A DNA stretch of 64,000 bases from JABWBH01 sp964526695 (GCA_964526695.1 CAZGJA010000132.1:6589-70588); one strand, 5' to 3'; positions 8,882 through 19,329 are shown, counted from the stretch's first letter. The notes: a model not told the origin generated them from the sequence alone. Program-made: numbers and translations.

Positions 8882-9895
8882 TTAATACACCGAATCCGGG
8901 AAGTAGTATTGCTTCGCGTTCTCCGGCGTGATGAGTTCCACGTCGATCATCAGGTGCCGCGGCATGTATTGCATGATCTTGTCCTTCTCGCCGGAGAGCA
9001 CCGAGACGCACAGGTGGATGCCCGTGGCGATCATCGACGGCGGGTAGGTGATGTCCGCGGGGATCAGTGGATCCTTCTCCATCACCATCTTCACCACGTC
9101 CTTCATCCCCGCGCCCGGAAACACGAACATGCCTTTTCCTCGACCGGCCTCCTTGATCGCCTGGATCGCGCCCAGCGCCATGTCGTCGTCGGACGCCCAG
9201 AGGCAGTCGATCTTCGGGAAGCGCTGCAGCATGTTTTCGGTCACTTCCAGCGCCTTCTGGCGGTTCCACATGGCCGGCTGGCTGGCGAGGACTTTGATGT
9301 CCGGATGCTGCGCGAACACCTCCTTGGCCGCGCTGACGCGATCCGTGTTCACCGTGCAGGGGATGCCTTCAAGGATGGCGACGTTCCCTTTGCCGCCAAG
9401 CTTTTCGACGATGTACTGCGCGCTTTTGCGACCGAAGGCCTTGTTGTCGCCCTCGATGAAAATGTCCGCGACGGGTTCGAGGAACCCGCGATCGACGTTG
9501 ACGATGAAGATGCCGCGCTCGTGCGCTTTCTTCGCCACGGGCGTGAGCGGCGCGCTTTCGGTCGCCAGGATGACCAGGCCGTCGAGGCCCTTGACCATGA
9601 GATCCTCGATGTCGGCGACCTGCTTTTCCGGATTGAGCGCCGTCACCAGCGACCACTCGATCTGCGGGTTCAGCTCCATCGCCCGCTTCGCCCACCACGC
9701 CACGCCCGCCGTCCAGCCGTGGTCGGCCGCAGGGATGGACACGCCGATGCGGAGCTTCTTGCCCGGCGCGGACGCCGCGGGCTTGTCCGGCGGCGGGGAG
9801 GCTTCAGCGACCGCGGGGGATGCGGCAACGTATGCAGCGCCGCCGAGGAACGACATAACGGCGATGAATCCGATCGACATGAGTGAACGCTGCAT
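8882..9895 (-). CDS. Sugar ABC transporter periplasmic substrate-binding protein (RbsB-like)
   Basis: The product has an N-terminal signal segment (residues 5-30) and a periplasmic-binding-protein type I fold of the ribose/galactose class: LRIGVSIPAADHGWTAGVAWWAK at the first strand, LVILATES, GIFIVNVDR, GDNKAFGRKSAQYI, and CLWASDDDMALGAIQAI. It would capture a sugar for import through the permease encoded upstream at 9980. An AGGGAGG box seven bases before the ATG at 9895 decides the start over the TTG at 9901. The ligand cannot be read from the sequence. Confidence 0.9.
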   Translation of the reverse strand: MQRSLMSIGFIAVMSFLGGAAYVAASPAVAEASPPPDKPAASAPGKKLRIGVSIPAADHGWTAGVAWWAKRAMELNPQIEWSLVTALNPEKQVADIEDLMVKGLDGLVILATESAPLTPVAKKAHERGIFIVNVDRGFLEPVADIFIEGDNKAFGRKSAQYIVEKLGGKGNVAILEGIPCTVNTDRVSAAKEVFAQHPDIKVLASQPAMWNRQKALEVTENMLQRFPKIDCLWASDDDMALGAIQAIKEAGRGKGMFVFPGAGMKDVVKMVMEKDPLIPADITYPPSMIATGIHLCVSVLSGEKDKIMQYMPRHLMIDVELITPENAKQYYFPDSVY

Positions 9896-9911
9896 GATCA
9901 ACCTCCCTTAT

Positions 9912-9979
9912 TAGACTTCCCTATTATTTGACTTCTCTGTTGCCTCGTTGCCTATTGCCTTTTTCCTCTTGCCTATTCC
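9912..9979. repeat. TTGCCTATTGCC-type intergenic tract
   Basis: A pyrimidine-rich run of degenerate TGCCTATT / TTGCCT units (TTGCCTCGTTGCCTATTGCC and relatives) fills the 78-bp gap between the permease and the binding-protein gene. It resembles the heptamer-like intergenic tracts at 42597, 46470 and 49013 in style but not in sequence. Confidence 0.5.
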
Positions 9980-11038
9980 CTACTGCCTGCTCCCTCTCCC
10001 CTGCACCAGCACGGCCGCGATGATGATGGCCCCCTTCACCAGCCCGTGCAAGTACGGCGACACCTCGCTGAAGTTGAGCATGTTGTTGATGACCCCGAGC
10101 ATCAGCACGCCCACGATCGTGCCGTAGATCGTGCCATACCCGCCCTCCATGCGCGTCCCGCCGATCACCACCGCGGCGATGGCGTCCAGCTCATACATCA
10201 GCCCCGTCTGCGAGCTGCTGACCGAGTTCATCCGCGATGAAATCAGCATGGCGGAAAGCCCGCACAGCCCGCCCATCAGCGTGTACGTCGCCGCCTTGAT
10301 CCGCGCGACTTTCACGCCGGAGAAGATCGCGGCCTGCTCGTTGCTCCCGATGGCCACGACCTGCCGCCCGTACGGCGTGCGACGCAACACCAACCACGCG
10401 GCGACCGCCACCGCCGCCAGCACGACCACGGGATACGGAACCTGCAACACGCGCTCGGCCACCGGATACGGATCCTGCAGCACGCGCGCGGCGTCGAGCT
10501 TGATGAACGGAACGCGGAGCATCCCCTGCCCCACCTGCGGAAACGCGTTCATGCTGGAGGAACGAAACTCGCCGCCGTCCACCTGCGCCAGCGCCAGCGC
10601 GCGATATGCGGCCATCGCGCCGAGCGTGGCGATGAACGGGGCGATCCGCCCGTACGCGACGAGCAGCCCGTTCGCCAGCCCCAGCAGCGGACCCGTCAGC
10701 ACGCACACGGCGCACGCCGCCGCCGCCGCCGTCCACTCCGGAACCGACGGCGTCAGCCGGTTGAGCACAAGAATCGCCGCCCCGCCGATGAACGCGACCA
10801 TCGACCCGACGGACAGGTCAATCCCGCCCAGCGTGATAACGAAGGTCATGCCCACGGCCACGATGCCGACGAAGGACATCTGCCGCACGATGTTGAGCAG
10901 GTTTTCCGGCGTGAGGAAGTTGACGTTCTGCTGCGCGCTATAGGCGCACAGCCCCGCCAGCGCCACCAGCGCCCCATGCCGCTGCACCAGTCGCAGGCAA
11001 AAGCCCCCGAAACCCGAATGGACGTTCGCCGATCCCAT
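9980..11038 (-). CDS. Sugar ABC transporter permease (RbsC-like, BPD_transp_2 family)
   Basis: A 352-residue inner-membrane permease with eight to nine hydrophobic segments. The family signatures are FVGIVAVGMTFVITLGGIDLSVGSMVAF near the N-terminus and AIAAVVIGGTRMEGGYGTIYGT near the C-terminus, where the coupling loop contacts the ATPase. It precedes the binding-protein gene on the same strand, so the two probably form an operon. No ATP-binding subunit gene is adjacent, so it must be encoded elsewhere. The central loop contains an imperfect 27-nt duplication that yields two RVLQ-x-PYPV stretches. Confidence 0.9.
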   Translation of the reverse strand: MGSANVHSGFGGFCLRLVQRHGALVALAGLCAYSAQQNVNFLTPENLLNIVRQMSFVGIVAVGMTFVITLGGIDLSVGSMVAFIGGAAILVLNRLTPSVPEWTAAAAACAVCVLTGPLLGLANGLLVAYGRIAPFIATLGAMAAYRALALAQVDGGEFRSSSMNAFPQVGQGMLRVPFIKLDAARVLQDPYPVAERVLQVPYPVVVLAAVAVAAWLVLRRTPYGRQVVAIGSNEQAAIFSGVKVARIKAATYTLMGGLCGLSAMLISSRMNSVSSSQTGLMYELDAIAAVVIGGTRMEGGYGTIYGTIVGVLMLGVINNMLNFSEVSPYLHGLVKGAIIIAAVLVQGRGSRQ

Positions 11039-11575
11039 GAAGAAGCAACCCGTGCCTCGGACAACCGCGTCGCCGGCCGGGGCAGATTAGCGGTGTCGGG
11101 TACCGGCGTCACGGCGCTCGGGATGGACGGGGGTTTCTCGAGAGGACAACCGCATTGTACGCATTGTCTGGCGATCGGGTGGAACGCGTCGGCCGCAGCG
11201 GACCCCCGTGGCGTCGCAGCGCAGGCGAGTTGCTCCGTCGCCACGGCCTGTTCCCGCCTACGCCGGACTGACGGAGTCCGCCGGACCGTGCCACCCCGCC
11301 TCCAAGCTGGAATGCGGTTGCCTTGGTCTTATCGAGACCGAGACACTTCAGGCGGTCAGGATCGCGGATTCACAGCGCTCGCTCCATGAACTAGAATGCG
11401 CGTGGCGGACGCCGGGGTGGGCGGCGGAGGTCTGCTCCCGGTAAGAGACCCGCGGCGCTGTCCGTCCGGGGCGATGATCGGAGTCCGCCCGCCCTTCGTG
11501 ATCGAATGAGAATGTGCCTCTTTGCATGGCCATCCGGCGGTTGAGCACTGCCGACCCATGATAAGGAAAACACCC
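11039..11575. other. Divergent intergenic region between the permease and thiC
   Basis: This 537-bp region must hold the promoters for both flanking genes. A dispersed-repeat remnant with the phrase GCCACGGCCTGTTCCCGCCTACGC (11238-11261) and a following CCGTGCCACCCCGCC relates to the repeats at 43965-44045 and 44430-44500. A translation signal ATAAGGAAAA precedes thiC. I looked for a thiamine-pyrophosphate riboswitch before thiC and found no convincing one. Confidence 0.45.
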
Positions 11576-13567
<1,992 letters not shown>

Positions 13568-13783
13568 ACCGCTCGACGCCGGAGGATATGTCGCGACAAG
13601 CCCGGACGTACCGGGGCTGGTCGCCGAAGGGCGCAGCATGACCGAGGCCGTCGAGATCGCCCAGGGCCTGGCTCGAAAGATAGCGGAATCGTGCCTGGAA
13701 CATGGCGATCCCTTGCCCGCCGCGCTGGCCCGTGTCGTCCAGAGCGGAACGATTGAGGCGGTCGTTCCTGTTGGAATCCGGTG

Positions 13784-14008
13784 ATGGGGCTACTCAGCGG
13801 ATTCAAGTACCGCGAAGTGACGAGCAAGCTCCGCTCGCTGGGCTGGGCATTCGACCGTCCCGGACCCGGAAGTCATGAAGTGTGGCGGCACACCGCATCC
13901 GGGCGCAAGGTGACGGTGCCGCGTCACGCCCGTGACATGCCCGAGGGTACGCTGCGCGCCATCCTGCGCGAGGCGGGCGTTGAAGTGGACGAGTTTCTCA
14001 AGGCGTGA
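13784..14008 (+). CDS. hicA: HicA-family mRNA interferase toxin
   Basis: A 74-residue basic protein with the double-stranded-RNA-binding-like fold of HicA. The catalytic histidine sits in the GSHEVWRH motif, followed by TVPRHARDMPEGTLRAILREAG, which is diagnostic of the family. The preceding GTG at 13781 is in frame, but the ATG at 13784 overlaps the hicB stop and is the likely start. The order here is antitoxin first, toxin second. It would cleave mRNA when released from HicB. Confidence 0.88.
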   Translation: MGLLSGFKYREVTSKLRSLGWAFDRPGPGSHEVWRHTASGRKVTVPRHARDMPEGTLRAILREAGVEVDEFLKA

Positions 14009-14044
14009 CCGGCTCGGTTGAGAACGAGACCGGACCCAAGCGGA

Positions 14045-14208
14045 ACGGCGCCAAGACGGCGCACTTCTGCTCGATGAAGATCACCGAGGACGTGTGGGCG
14101 TATGCGGCGAAGATGGGGGTGGGGGAGGCGGCCGCGATCGAGCTTGGCATGGATGAGAAGTCGAAGCAGTTTAGGGAAGAGGGCGGGGACGTGTATAATG
14201 CCCGGTAG
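14045..14208 (+). pseudogene. Decayed duplicate of the thiC 3' end
   Basis: This segment aligns to 13322-13497 of thiC at roughly 80 percent by eye, coding for GAKTAHFCSMKITEDV, AAKMGVGEAAA and GGDVYN. It lacks the 24 bases that encode two of the three cluster cysteines. In the intact gene those bases lie between two copies of TTCTGCTCGATG, so the loss is a deletion between 12-bp direct repeats. An open frame from 14005 covers it, but it cannot be functional ThiC. It sits immediately after hicA and ends with the same GGGGACGTGTATAAT that ends the intact copy. Confidence 0.85.
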
Positions 14209-14269
14209 GGTGGGCGATGCCCTTGGGATCCGCGCTGGACCAGTGCAAGATCGCCACCAGGAGGCGACC

Positions 14270-14530
14270 ATGACCATCCAAGGAACCATTCACGGCAAGA
14301 CGATCGAGCTTCTCCAGCCTTTGCCGTTCGCCGACGGCCAGCGGGTGACGGTTTCTGTGATTCCGGAGGCCGGAAGCCCACCCATTGGATCCCCAGCCGC
14401 GATCCTCGAGGCCATGCGTCGGCCGCCCCACGTGGATCCCGAGACCGTGGACCTCATGGAACGCCTCATGGCAGAGGGGCGGCTTCCCGCGACCAAGGGC
14501 GAGATCTTCGAAGGGGAGTCCGGCGGGTGA
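14270..14530 (+). CDS. AF2212-like (DUF104) antitoxin
   Basis: An 86-residue protein whose first 35 residues (MTIQGTIHGKTIELLQPLPF, then DGQRVTVSV) have the beta-strand pattern of the small DUF104/AF2212-like antitoxins. The C-terminal half is an acidic helix that would wrap the partner toxin. An AGGAGG box six bases upstream fixes the start. Its stop overlaps the GTG start of the PIN toxin gene (GTGA), the usual arrangement for a type II pair. Confidence 0.82.
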   Translation: MTIQGTIHGKTIELLQPLPFADGQRVTVSVIPEAGSPPIGSPAAILEAMRRPPHVDPETVDLMERLMAEGRLPATKGEIFEGESGG

Positions 14531-14934
14531 TCTATCTCCTTGATTCCTCGGTCGTGAGCGACATGATCCGCGAGAATCCGCATGTTGGGGCTCGATTCGA
14601 GATGCTGGCGTCGTCGGATCGAGTTGCGATTTGCACGATCGTCAGGGGCGAGATTCTCTTCGGCATTCGACGGCTGCCCGCCGGTCGAAAGAAACAGGAG
14701 TTGGAGATCAAGGCCGCGGACGTGTTCAGTCGACTGATCTGCGAACCTCTATCGGGTGAAGTGGGGGATGCCTATGCGGACATCAAGGCCATTCAGCAAC
14801 GTCGCGGCCTGGCCCTGAATGACAACGATCTCTGGATCGCCGCGACGGCCTTGTGTTTGCAGGCGACGATCGTCACCCGCGACAAGGACTTCTTCCGCGT
14901 CGACGGGTTGGTCGTGGAGGATTGGACGAAGTGA
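14527..14934 (+). CDS. PIN-domain RNase toxin (VapC-like)
   Basis: A 135-residue PIN-domain ribonuclease. The acidic Mg-binding residues are visible in order: D6 in LLDSSVVSD, E43 in IVRGEILFGI, D99/D100 in LNDNDLWIAATA, and D118 in VTRDKDFF. It starts at a GTG that overlaps the antitoxin stop, and its own stop overlaps the GTG of the nuclease-like gene at 14931, giving three coupled genes. In the family the toxin cleaves tRNA or rRNA; the target here is unknown. Confidence 0.9.
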   Translation: MIYLLDSSVVSDMIRENPHVGARFEMLASSDRVAICTIVRGEILFGIRRLPAGRKKQELEIKAADVFSRLICEPLSGEVGDAYADIKAIQQRRGLALNDNDLWIAATALCLQATIVTRDKDFFRVDGLVVEDWTK

Positions 14935-15764
14935 AGCAGAGAACGGAATCCGAGGTGTTGTTCGAGGTGTACTTGAACGAGAATGGGTATTGCGGAACAT
15001 GGGTGTTCGAGAAGGAGCAATTCGAGAAAAAGAAAAGGCCTGACTACACGCTGTCGTGGGAAGCCGAAGACGTTTTTCTCGAAGTGAAGCAGCTTGAACC
15101 CACTGACCAGATAAGCCAAGTTCGCTTCGTTGAAGTGTATGCTCCGATCCGCCAGGCCATAGTGAAGGCGAAGAAGAAGTTTCAAGAATTTGGAGACAAG
15201 CGATGCGCGCTTGTGCTCATGGATCTGTATTCTGGACGGACAATCCTCGATCCTCCGTTTGTCTACGCCGCGATGTGTGGTAATTTGGCGTATCAAATAC
15301 CAATTAGCCCAACTTCCCAAGAAACGGGTGAGTATCCAAGGATGTGCTTTCTGGAACGAGGCGGTGCCATGCTGAGTTCTTACTCACCTCTGCGAGCGCA
15401 GAATAAGAGGATCGGAGCGGTGATAGTCTTGGATCGAATCCGTGTATGCACGCGCGCCTTTCAATCCCGCTGGGTCAAGGAGAGAGCGGATCAAGATGCG
15501 TCGCTTGGTCGAGCACCCACTGACAGGGAACGCCTGAAGCTTTTTTTTCGATTAACATACCAGACCCAAGAAAAGGAGCAATGTAATACGACACCTCGCG
15601 TGGTTGTGTTCCGGAACCCGTTTACACCACCCGAGAATCGTCTGCCTTCCACCTTATTCCGTGGAGAATATGACGAGCATTGGGATCTCTGGAATGATGG
15701 GCCAAGGAGGATGTTTGTGGGTGAGGGAATACTGCGACTTGAACAAACCTCGAATCTGTCGTGA
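14931..15764 (+). CDS. Predicted PD-(D/E)XK-type nuclease coupled to the toxin-antitoxin pair
   Basis: The likely start is the GTG at 14931, overlapping the PIN toxin stop (GTGA), giving 277 residues. A possible nuclease core is visible: E8/E12 in the first helix, D38 in KKKRPDYTLSW, and E51 and K53 in VFLEVKQ, matching the PD...(D/E)XK pattern. The rest shows alternating strands and helices with no family I recognise. GC content is clearly lower than in the flanking genes, which suggests recent transfer. The overlap with a toxin-antitoxin pair suggests a defence or plasmid-stability role, but the function is inferred only from motif and context. Confidence 0.6.
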   Translation: MKQRTESEVLFEVYLNENGYCGTWVFEKEQFEKKKRPDYTLSWEAEDVFLEVKQLEPTDQISQVRFVEVYAPIRQAIVKAKKKFQEFGDKRCALVLMDLYSGRTILDPPFVYAAMCGNLAYQIPISPTSQETGEYPRMCFLERGGAMLSSYSPLRAQNKRIGAVIVLDRIRVCTRAFQSRWVKERADQDASLGRAPTDRERLKLFFRLTYQTQEKEQCNTTPRVVVFRNPFTPPENRLPSTLFRGEYDEHWDLWNDGPRRMFVGEGILRLEQTSNLS

Positions 15765-15913
15765 TACTCGGCATGATCAGCCTTCTCTCGTCGCATGAGA
15801 TTCTATTCGCATGTCGGCAGAGACTGCCGACGATCGGTACGGACGAAGCGAAAACACCGACTCGATGTGCGCGTTAGCGGATTCATGTGCTGCATGATGA
15901 GGAGCCGCAATTC

Positions 15914-16339
15914 ATGTGTACCCAGACTTCGTTTGTGCATGACTGTGGACAAGCAAACCCAACAGTTGCGCGTTACTGTGCCAGGTGCGGCCAGGAGCTT
16001 AGATCCCAGAACCAGGATTCGCTAACCTCAATTCGGTCGGACCCGACACCAGCGGTTAGCGTTCGTCTGGACTGGCTTAACTCGCAGGTGATTGTGCACA
16101 ATGAATCACTGGTTGATCTCTTGATCTCGATGCTGTCTCTTGGGGAATTCTTCGACCTCAACATTGAGAATCTCCCGTTTACGCTTTCTCCTCGCGAAGC
16201 AAGAAGCATTCATGTAGCAGCTTTCCGTGGTAGGGACGGAGCGCGCGATTTTGAAGACGAGGTGGGAATCGAAAGTATAAGCTACATGATCTCGGCGAAC
16301 GGCAAGGCTCTGCGCGGTGCGGCTACGGCGACTTGGTGA
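15914..16339 (+). CDS. Small zinc-ribbon protein, unknown function
   Basis: The predicted 141-residue product begins with a single zinc ribbon (HDCGQANPTVARYCARCGQEL), like the double-cysteine headers of bacterial zinc-ribbon domain proteins, followed by a beta-rich region without recognisable family. An in-frame ATG exists upstream at 15887; the ATG at 15914 is preferred because the ribbon begins there. GC content is low, as in the preceding nuclease gene. It is probably part of the same accessory strip. Confidence 0.45.
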   Translation: MCTQTSFVHDCGQANPTVARYCARCGQELRSQNQDSLTSIRSDPTPAVSVRLDWLNSQVIVHNESLVDLLISMLSLGEFFDLNIENLPFTLSPREARSIHVAAFRGRDGARDFEDEVGIESISYMISANGKALRGAATATW

Positions 16340-16433
16340 GCAGCAACGAGTTCTACCTTCTTAGAGCGACTTTATTCTCGGAGGATTGCGTCAAATAATA
16401 CTCCACATCAGTAACTCTTATCGGGGAGCCGCG

Positions 16434-16670
16434 ATGGCAGCAGCTTTCCGTATTTCGGCGAAAGGAATCAGGATAATTTGGCAAGACCCTATCTCGGTGA
16501 ATCCAAACATCTGCCACGGCGAGGCCTGCATGCGGGAAACGCGCGTTGTGGTCTCAGTGATTCTCGCCAATATCGCCGCCCGAGTGAAACCGGAGGATCT
16601 GGCTGGCGCCTACCAGATTGAGATGGAGGACATTCAGGCTGCATCGCTCAACGCCGCAGAACTTGGTTAG
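16434..16670 (+). CDS. DUF433-family antitoxin-like protein
   Basis: The 78-residue product contains the complete DUF433 signature: ISVNPNICHGEACMRETRVVV, then VILANIAARVKPEDLAGAY and MEDIQAASLNAAEL. DUF433 proteins are winged-helix-like antitoxins usually followed by a DUF5615 PIN-like toxin. The start at 16434 follows a GGGGAG box; the upstream open frame to 16386 is probably untranslated. The expected toxin gene is not intact here (see 16704). Confidence 0.75.
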   Translation: MAAAFRISAKGIRIIWQDPISVNPNICHGEACMRETRVVVSVILANIAARVKPEDLAGAYQIEMEDIQAASLNAAELG

Positions 16671-16703
16671 TGAGCGAATGGTTCTCTTTCCGGCGGCTTC
16701 CTG

Positions 16704-16757
16704 ATGCGATTCAAGATCAACCTGGCGTGCCATCAAAAAGCCGAGGCGATTCGGTGA
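16704..16757 (+). pseudogene. Possible remnant of a DUF5615 toxin gene
   Basis: A 17-codon frame reading MRFKIN-LACHQKAEAIR begins 34 bases after the DUF433 stop. The first residues match the typical start of DUF5615 PIN-like toxins, which follow DUF433 antitoxins, after which the frame stops. The catalytic part is absent. The match is short, so this is a suggestion based on position and the first six residues. Confidence 0.35.
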
Positions 16758-17060
16758 AACCATGCCCAAATTCGTCGGCAAACCCGGATACCTCGACACG
16801 CTGCGCATTCAGTCCATCGAGGCGGCGCGGAAGGGGCACATTGCCCGCGGCCTGGACCTCGCCAAGCGCTACCGCGCCCACCGAGCCGACGATGTCGACG
16901 ATGTCGACAATCTCAACCACCTCCTGTTGAACAACTCGACATGGCTCTGCACAACCCGTGATGCCTGCGGGAGAAGGCGTGCCCCGCAGATCCGTGCCAC
17001 CCTGTTTCGAGAGGCTGCCGGGGGCGGATCCGCCCCTGCGGATGGCAAAGCGCCTGGCCG

Positions 17061-18602
17061 TCACGCTCCGCCCTTCCATTCCGGCGGAATCTCCCCATAC
17101 AACACCAGGCACGTCGTCTCGTACCAGTCCTTGCCCCATTCATGCCGGCCGTGCAGGAGCAGGCCGCCTTCGCCGATCGGGGCGACCGGCCTGGAGCGCG
17201 ACAGAAACGGGATCACTTCTTCCGGCAGGTCGAAGCACGATTCCAGCCGCGCATGCTCCTGATGGGGCGCCAGCGGATCGAAGCGCGCCAGTACGTCCGA
17301 GAGGCAAAGCGTCAGCACCGCATCGAAGAGGAACTCCGGCTGGAGCATCTCGCGGTCGCGCACCAGGCCGATGCAGGTCAGCGCGCGTATTTCATCCGGC
17401 GTCAGCCGCAGTTCCTCGCACAGCTCGCGCCGCGCGGCGCTGAAGAGGTCGAATCGCCGCGCCGCGCGGTCGTCGGCCTCCAGAGCCCCGCCGAACGGGT
17501 GCAGGAAGCCCGGATGGTAAGCGACGCGATCGTTGCGCCGACCCAGCAGGAGAAAGCCGTCCGCGGTGATGACGTTGCTGCTGACGCCGCAGGGGTTGCC
17601 CAGGCAGTCGTCCCCATGCTCCACCACCGCCGCGGCGTTGTGCAGGTTGGTCCCGACGAAATCGCGGTAACAGCCCGGACCCAGGTCCAGGTGCAGCGAC
17701 GCGGGCGTCACCCGGCAGCGCAGCAGCCGCGCCAGCTCGCCGTCGTACAACAGGACGCCTTTCTCCTTCGCCTCGGCGCACTTCCGCTCCCACGTCTGCG
17801 CGATGAGCGCTTCGACCTGGGGAGGACTGCGTCGAGGGTGATCGTGCCACGTCTGTGTCACCTGCGAGGCGGCATACCTCCCGAACGCCTGCACGAGGAA
17901 GGGCGCGCCGACGTCGCACCCGTCCTCGACGGCGATAAGAGCCTCGGCGCGCTGAACCCTTCCACGGCGGCTCTCGAACAGCAAGGACGCCATCACCAGC
18001 AGCATCACGCCCGGCAGCGCGAAGAGAGCCGCCCGCAGCCCGAACTCCAGAAGCGAAGTCTGCGACGTGGCCGTGGGCAACGCCCGCGGCAACGCCCATG
18101 CGCCGCCCGCGGCCGCGATGCCCATCAGCATGGATGCCGTCGCCCACGCCTGCCATCGCGCCCGCGCCTTGGCCCGATCCAAATCCCGCGAGCGATGCGC
18201 CCGAACCGCCAGCAGCGCCAGCGCCATCAGCCCCACAGCGGCGCTGACCGCCGCGCCGAAGGCCATCAGGTCAAACAGGTCCTTCCACGAAAAGCGCGTG
18301 ATCCCGATCAGGCGACGCGCGACCAGCAGGATGAACACCGCCAGCACCAGCGAGGCAATCGCCACGATCGCGCGAAACCGTGCCCCCGCGGCCAACGGCT
18401 TCGCACGCGTCAGCACCTCCAGCAGCCGCGCGTCGATCACCCACCCGCACTCGGGACAGCGCGATGAGGTCAGACCCGTGAGGTCATATCCGCACTCCGG
18501 ACAGGGCGGTCGAGCCGGTACGGTCGAGCCTGTTCCGGCGGAGTCTTTCTTGTCTGAGCCTGTCTCGGCGGGCGGCATCTGAGATTCGGCGGAATTCGTC
18601 AT
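17061..18602 (-). CDS. Zinc-ribbon, membrane-spanning protein fused to a Nudix-like domain
   Basis: The 513-residue product has an N-terminal zinc ribbon (C34, C37, C49, C52: CPECGYDL and CPECGW), about four transmembrane segments between residues 80 and 225, then a soluble C-terminal half. Near residues 370-410 there is a Nudix-like segment: HPFGGALEADD followed after an extended insertion by RRELCEEL, matching the REUXEE part of the Nudix box. The preceding LLLGRRNDRVAYHPG stretch is typical of the strand leading into that box. The spacing between the glycines and the RE is longer than the consensus, so activity is uncertain. It would tether a nucleotide-processing domain to the membrane. 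Confidence 0.75.
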   Translation of the reverse strand: MTNSAESQMPPAETGSDKKDSAGTGSTVPARPPCPECGYDLTGLTSSRCPECGWVIDARLLEVLTRAKPLAAGARFRAIVAIASLVLAVFILLVARRLIGITRFSWKDLFDLMAFGAAVSAAVGLMALALLAVRAHRSRDLDRAKARARWQAWATASMLMGIAAAGGAWALPRALPTATSQTSLLEFGLRAALFALPGVMLLVMASLLFESRRGRVQRAEALIAVEDGCDVGAPFLVQAFGRYAASQVTQTWHDHPRRSPPQVEALIAQTWERKCAEAKEKGVLLYDGELARLLRCRVTPASLHLDLGPGCYRDFVGTNLHNAAAVVEHGDDCLGNPCGVSSNVITADGFLLLGRRNDRVAYHPGFLHPFGGALEADDRAARRFDLFSAARRELCEELRLTPDEIRALTCIGLVRDREMLQPEFLFDAVLTLCLSDVLARFDPLAPHQEHARLESCFDLPEEVIPFLSRSRPVAPIGEGGLLLHGRHEWGKDWYETTCLVLYGEIPPEWKGGA

Positions 18603-18715
18603 TCAGCGCTCGGCGATGGGTTCATCGCACTTCGATCCCCGTGCGTGGCGGCATGCTTTGCCAGGATTCTCGGGCCCACTCGTTTCCGAGGAACCCAGCG
18701 TCCGAGCCGCGCATC

Positions 18716-18757
18716 AGAGCCGCGCATCAGAGCCGCGCCCGTAAGGAAGCGGTTTTC
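18716..18757. repeat. Two short copies of the GCCGCG...CGTAAGGAAGCGG repeat family
   Basis: Degenerate copies of the same family seen at 4136 and 51652 (GAGCCGCGCATCAGAGCCGCGC, then CCGTAAGGAAGCGG). They lie in the 199-bp gap between the Nudix fusion gene and the DinB-like gene; nothing else is visible there. Confidence 0.5.
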
Positions 18758-18801
18758 CCTGATGCGCGCGTGAACATCCGCGCCGGACGTCGTCGCCTTG
18801 C

Positions 18802-19329
18802 CTACGTCGCCGGTCCCAGGCCCATCATTCGCCGCCAGACGCTGAGCTGACCGAGGTGATTCTGCATGTGACCGCTGAGGTAAAACCCCATGGCCGCTCC
18901 GATCGTGGGGAACAGCTCGCGCATCCGCCCCTCGGTGGGATTGGGCCGGGTAAACACCGCGTCGTCCGCGGCCTCGACGGCGGCGATGGCGGCGCGGTAG
19001 CCCGTGAAGAAACGCCCGGTCAGCTCCTCCATCGACGGGTACAGGTTCCCATCGGCGTCGTCGCGGCACTCGCATCCGGCCTTGAAAAGACCTTCATACG
19101 TTGCGGGCGCGGCCGTTTCGCCGGCGGGCTTGTCGAGCAACTGCATGATGCGCGGCGGATAGAGGCAGAGGTGTCCGAGGTTGAAGGCCGGGTGGTTGCT
19201 CTGCACGACGTGTCCGCCGGGCGCGGCCAGCCTGCCGAACTGCTCGCGCTTCACGTCTTTGAGCACGCGCTCCGCATACACAAGACTGAGCCTGCCGGAC
19301 GCGGCAAGCATGGGTCCGATCTGCACCAT
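18802..19329 (-). CDS. DinB-like (DUF664-type) metal-dependent four-helix protein
   Basis: The 175-residue product has the layout of the DinB/YfiT four-helix bundle: a first helix around LAASGRLSLVYAERVLKDV, the metal-ligand histidine in SNHPAFNLGHLCLY, and the paired histidines near the C-terminus in GHMQNHLGQLSVWRR. The family includes thiol-dependent metalloenzymes, but the substrate is not readable. The ATG at 19329 follows a GGAGGGG box, so the upstream frame to 19398 is discarded. Its neighbours are unrelated. Confidence 0.75.
   Translation of the reverse strand: MVQIGPMLAASGRLSLVYAERVLKDVKREQFGRLAAPGGHVVQSNHPAFNLGHLCLYPPRIMQLLDKPAGETAAPATYEGLFKAGCECRDDADGNLYPSMEELTGRFFTGYRAAIAAVEAADDAVFTRPNPTEGRMRELFPTIGAAMGFYLSGHMQNHLGQLSVWRRMMGLGPAT

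Noticed and set aside
8535..9269. Minus-strand frame opposite and overlapping the sugar-binding protein end
   Set aside because: It overlaps the binding-protein gene in another frame, and is low in hydrophobic residues, with no family marks.
11341..11575. Possible thiamine-pyrophosphate riboswitch before thiC
   Set aside because: A GGGGTG and a TAAGAGACCC stretch are present, but the CTGAGA and GAACCTGAT(C)TGG-TAAT-CC-GCG(A)GGGA elements of the THI box are not. I could not fold a convincing structure.
16762..17262. 166-codon frame starting MPKFVGKPGYLDTLRIQ
   Set aside because: The first 55 codons could be protein, but the frame then runs antisense through the Nudix-fusion gene with shadow-like composition. 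No family or ribosome-binding site is visible.
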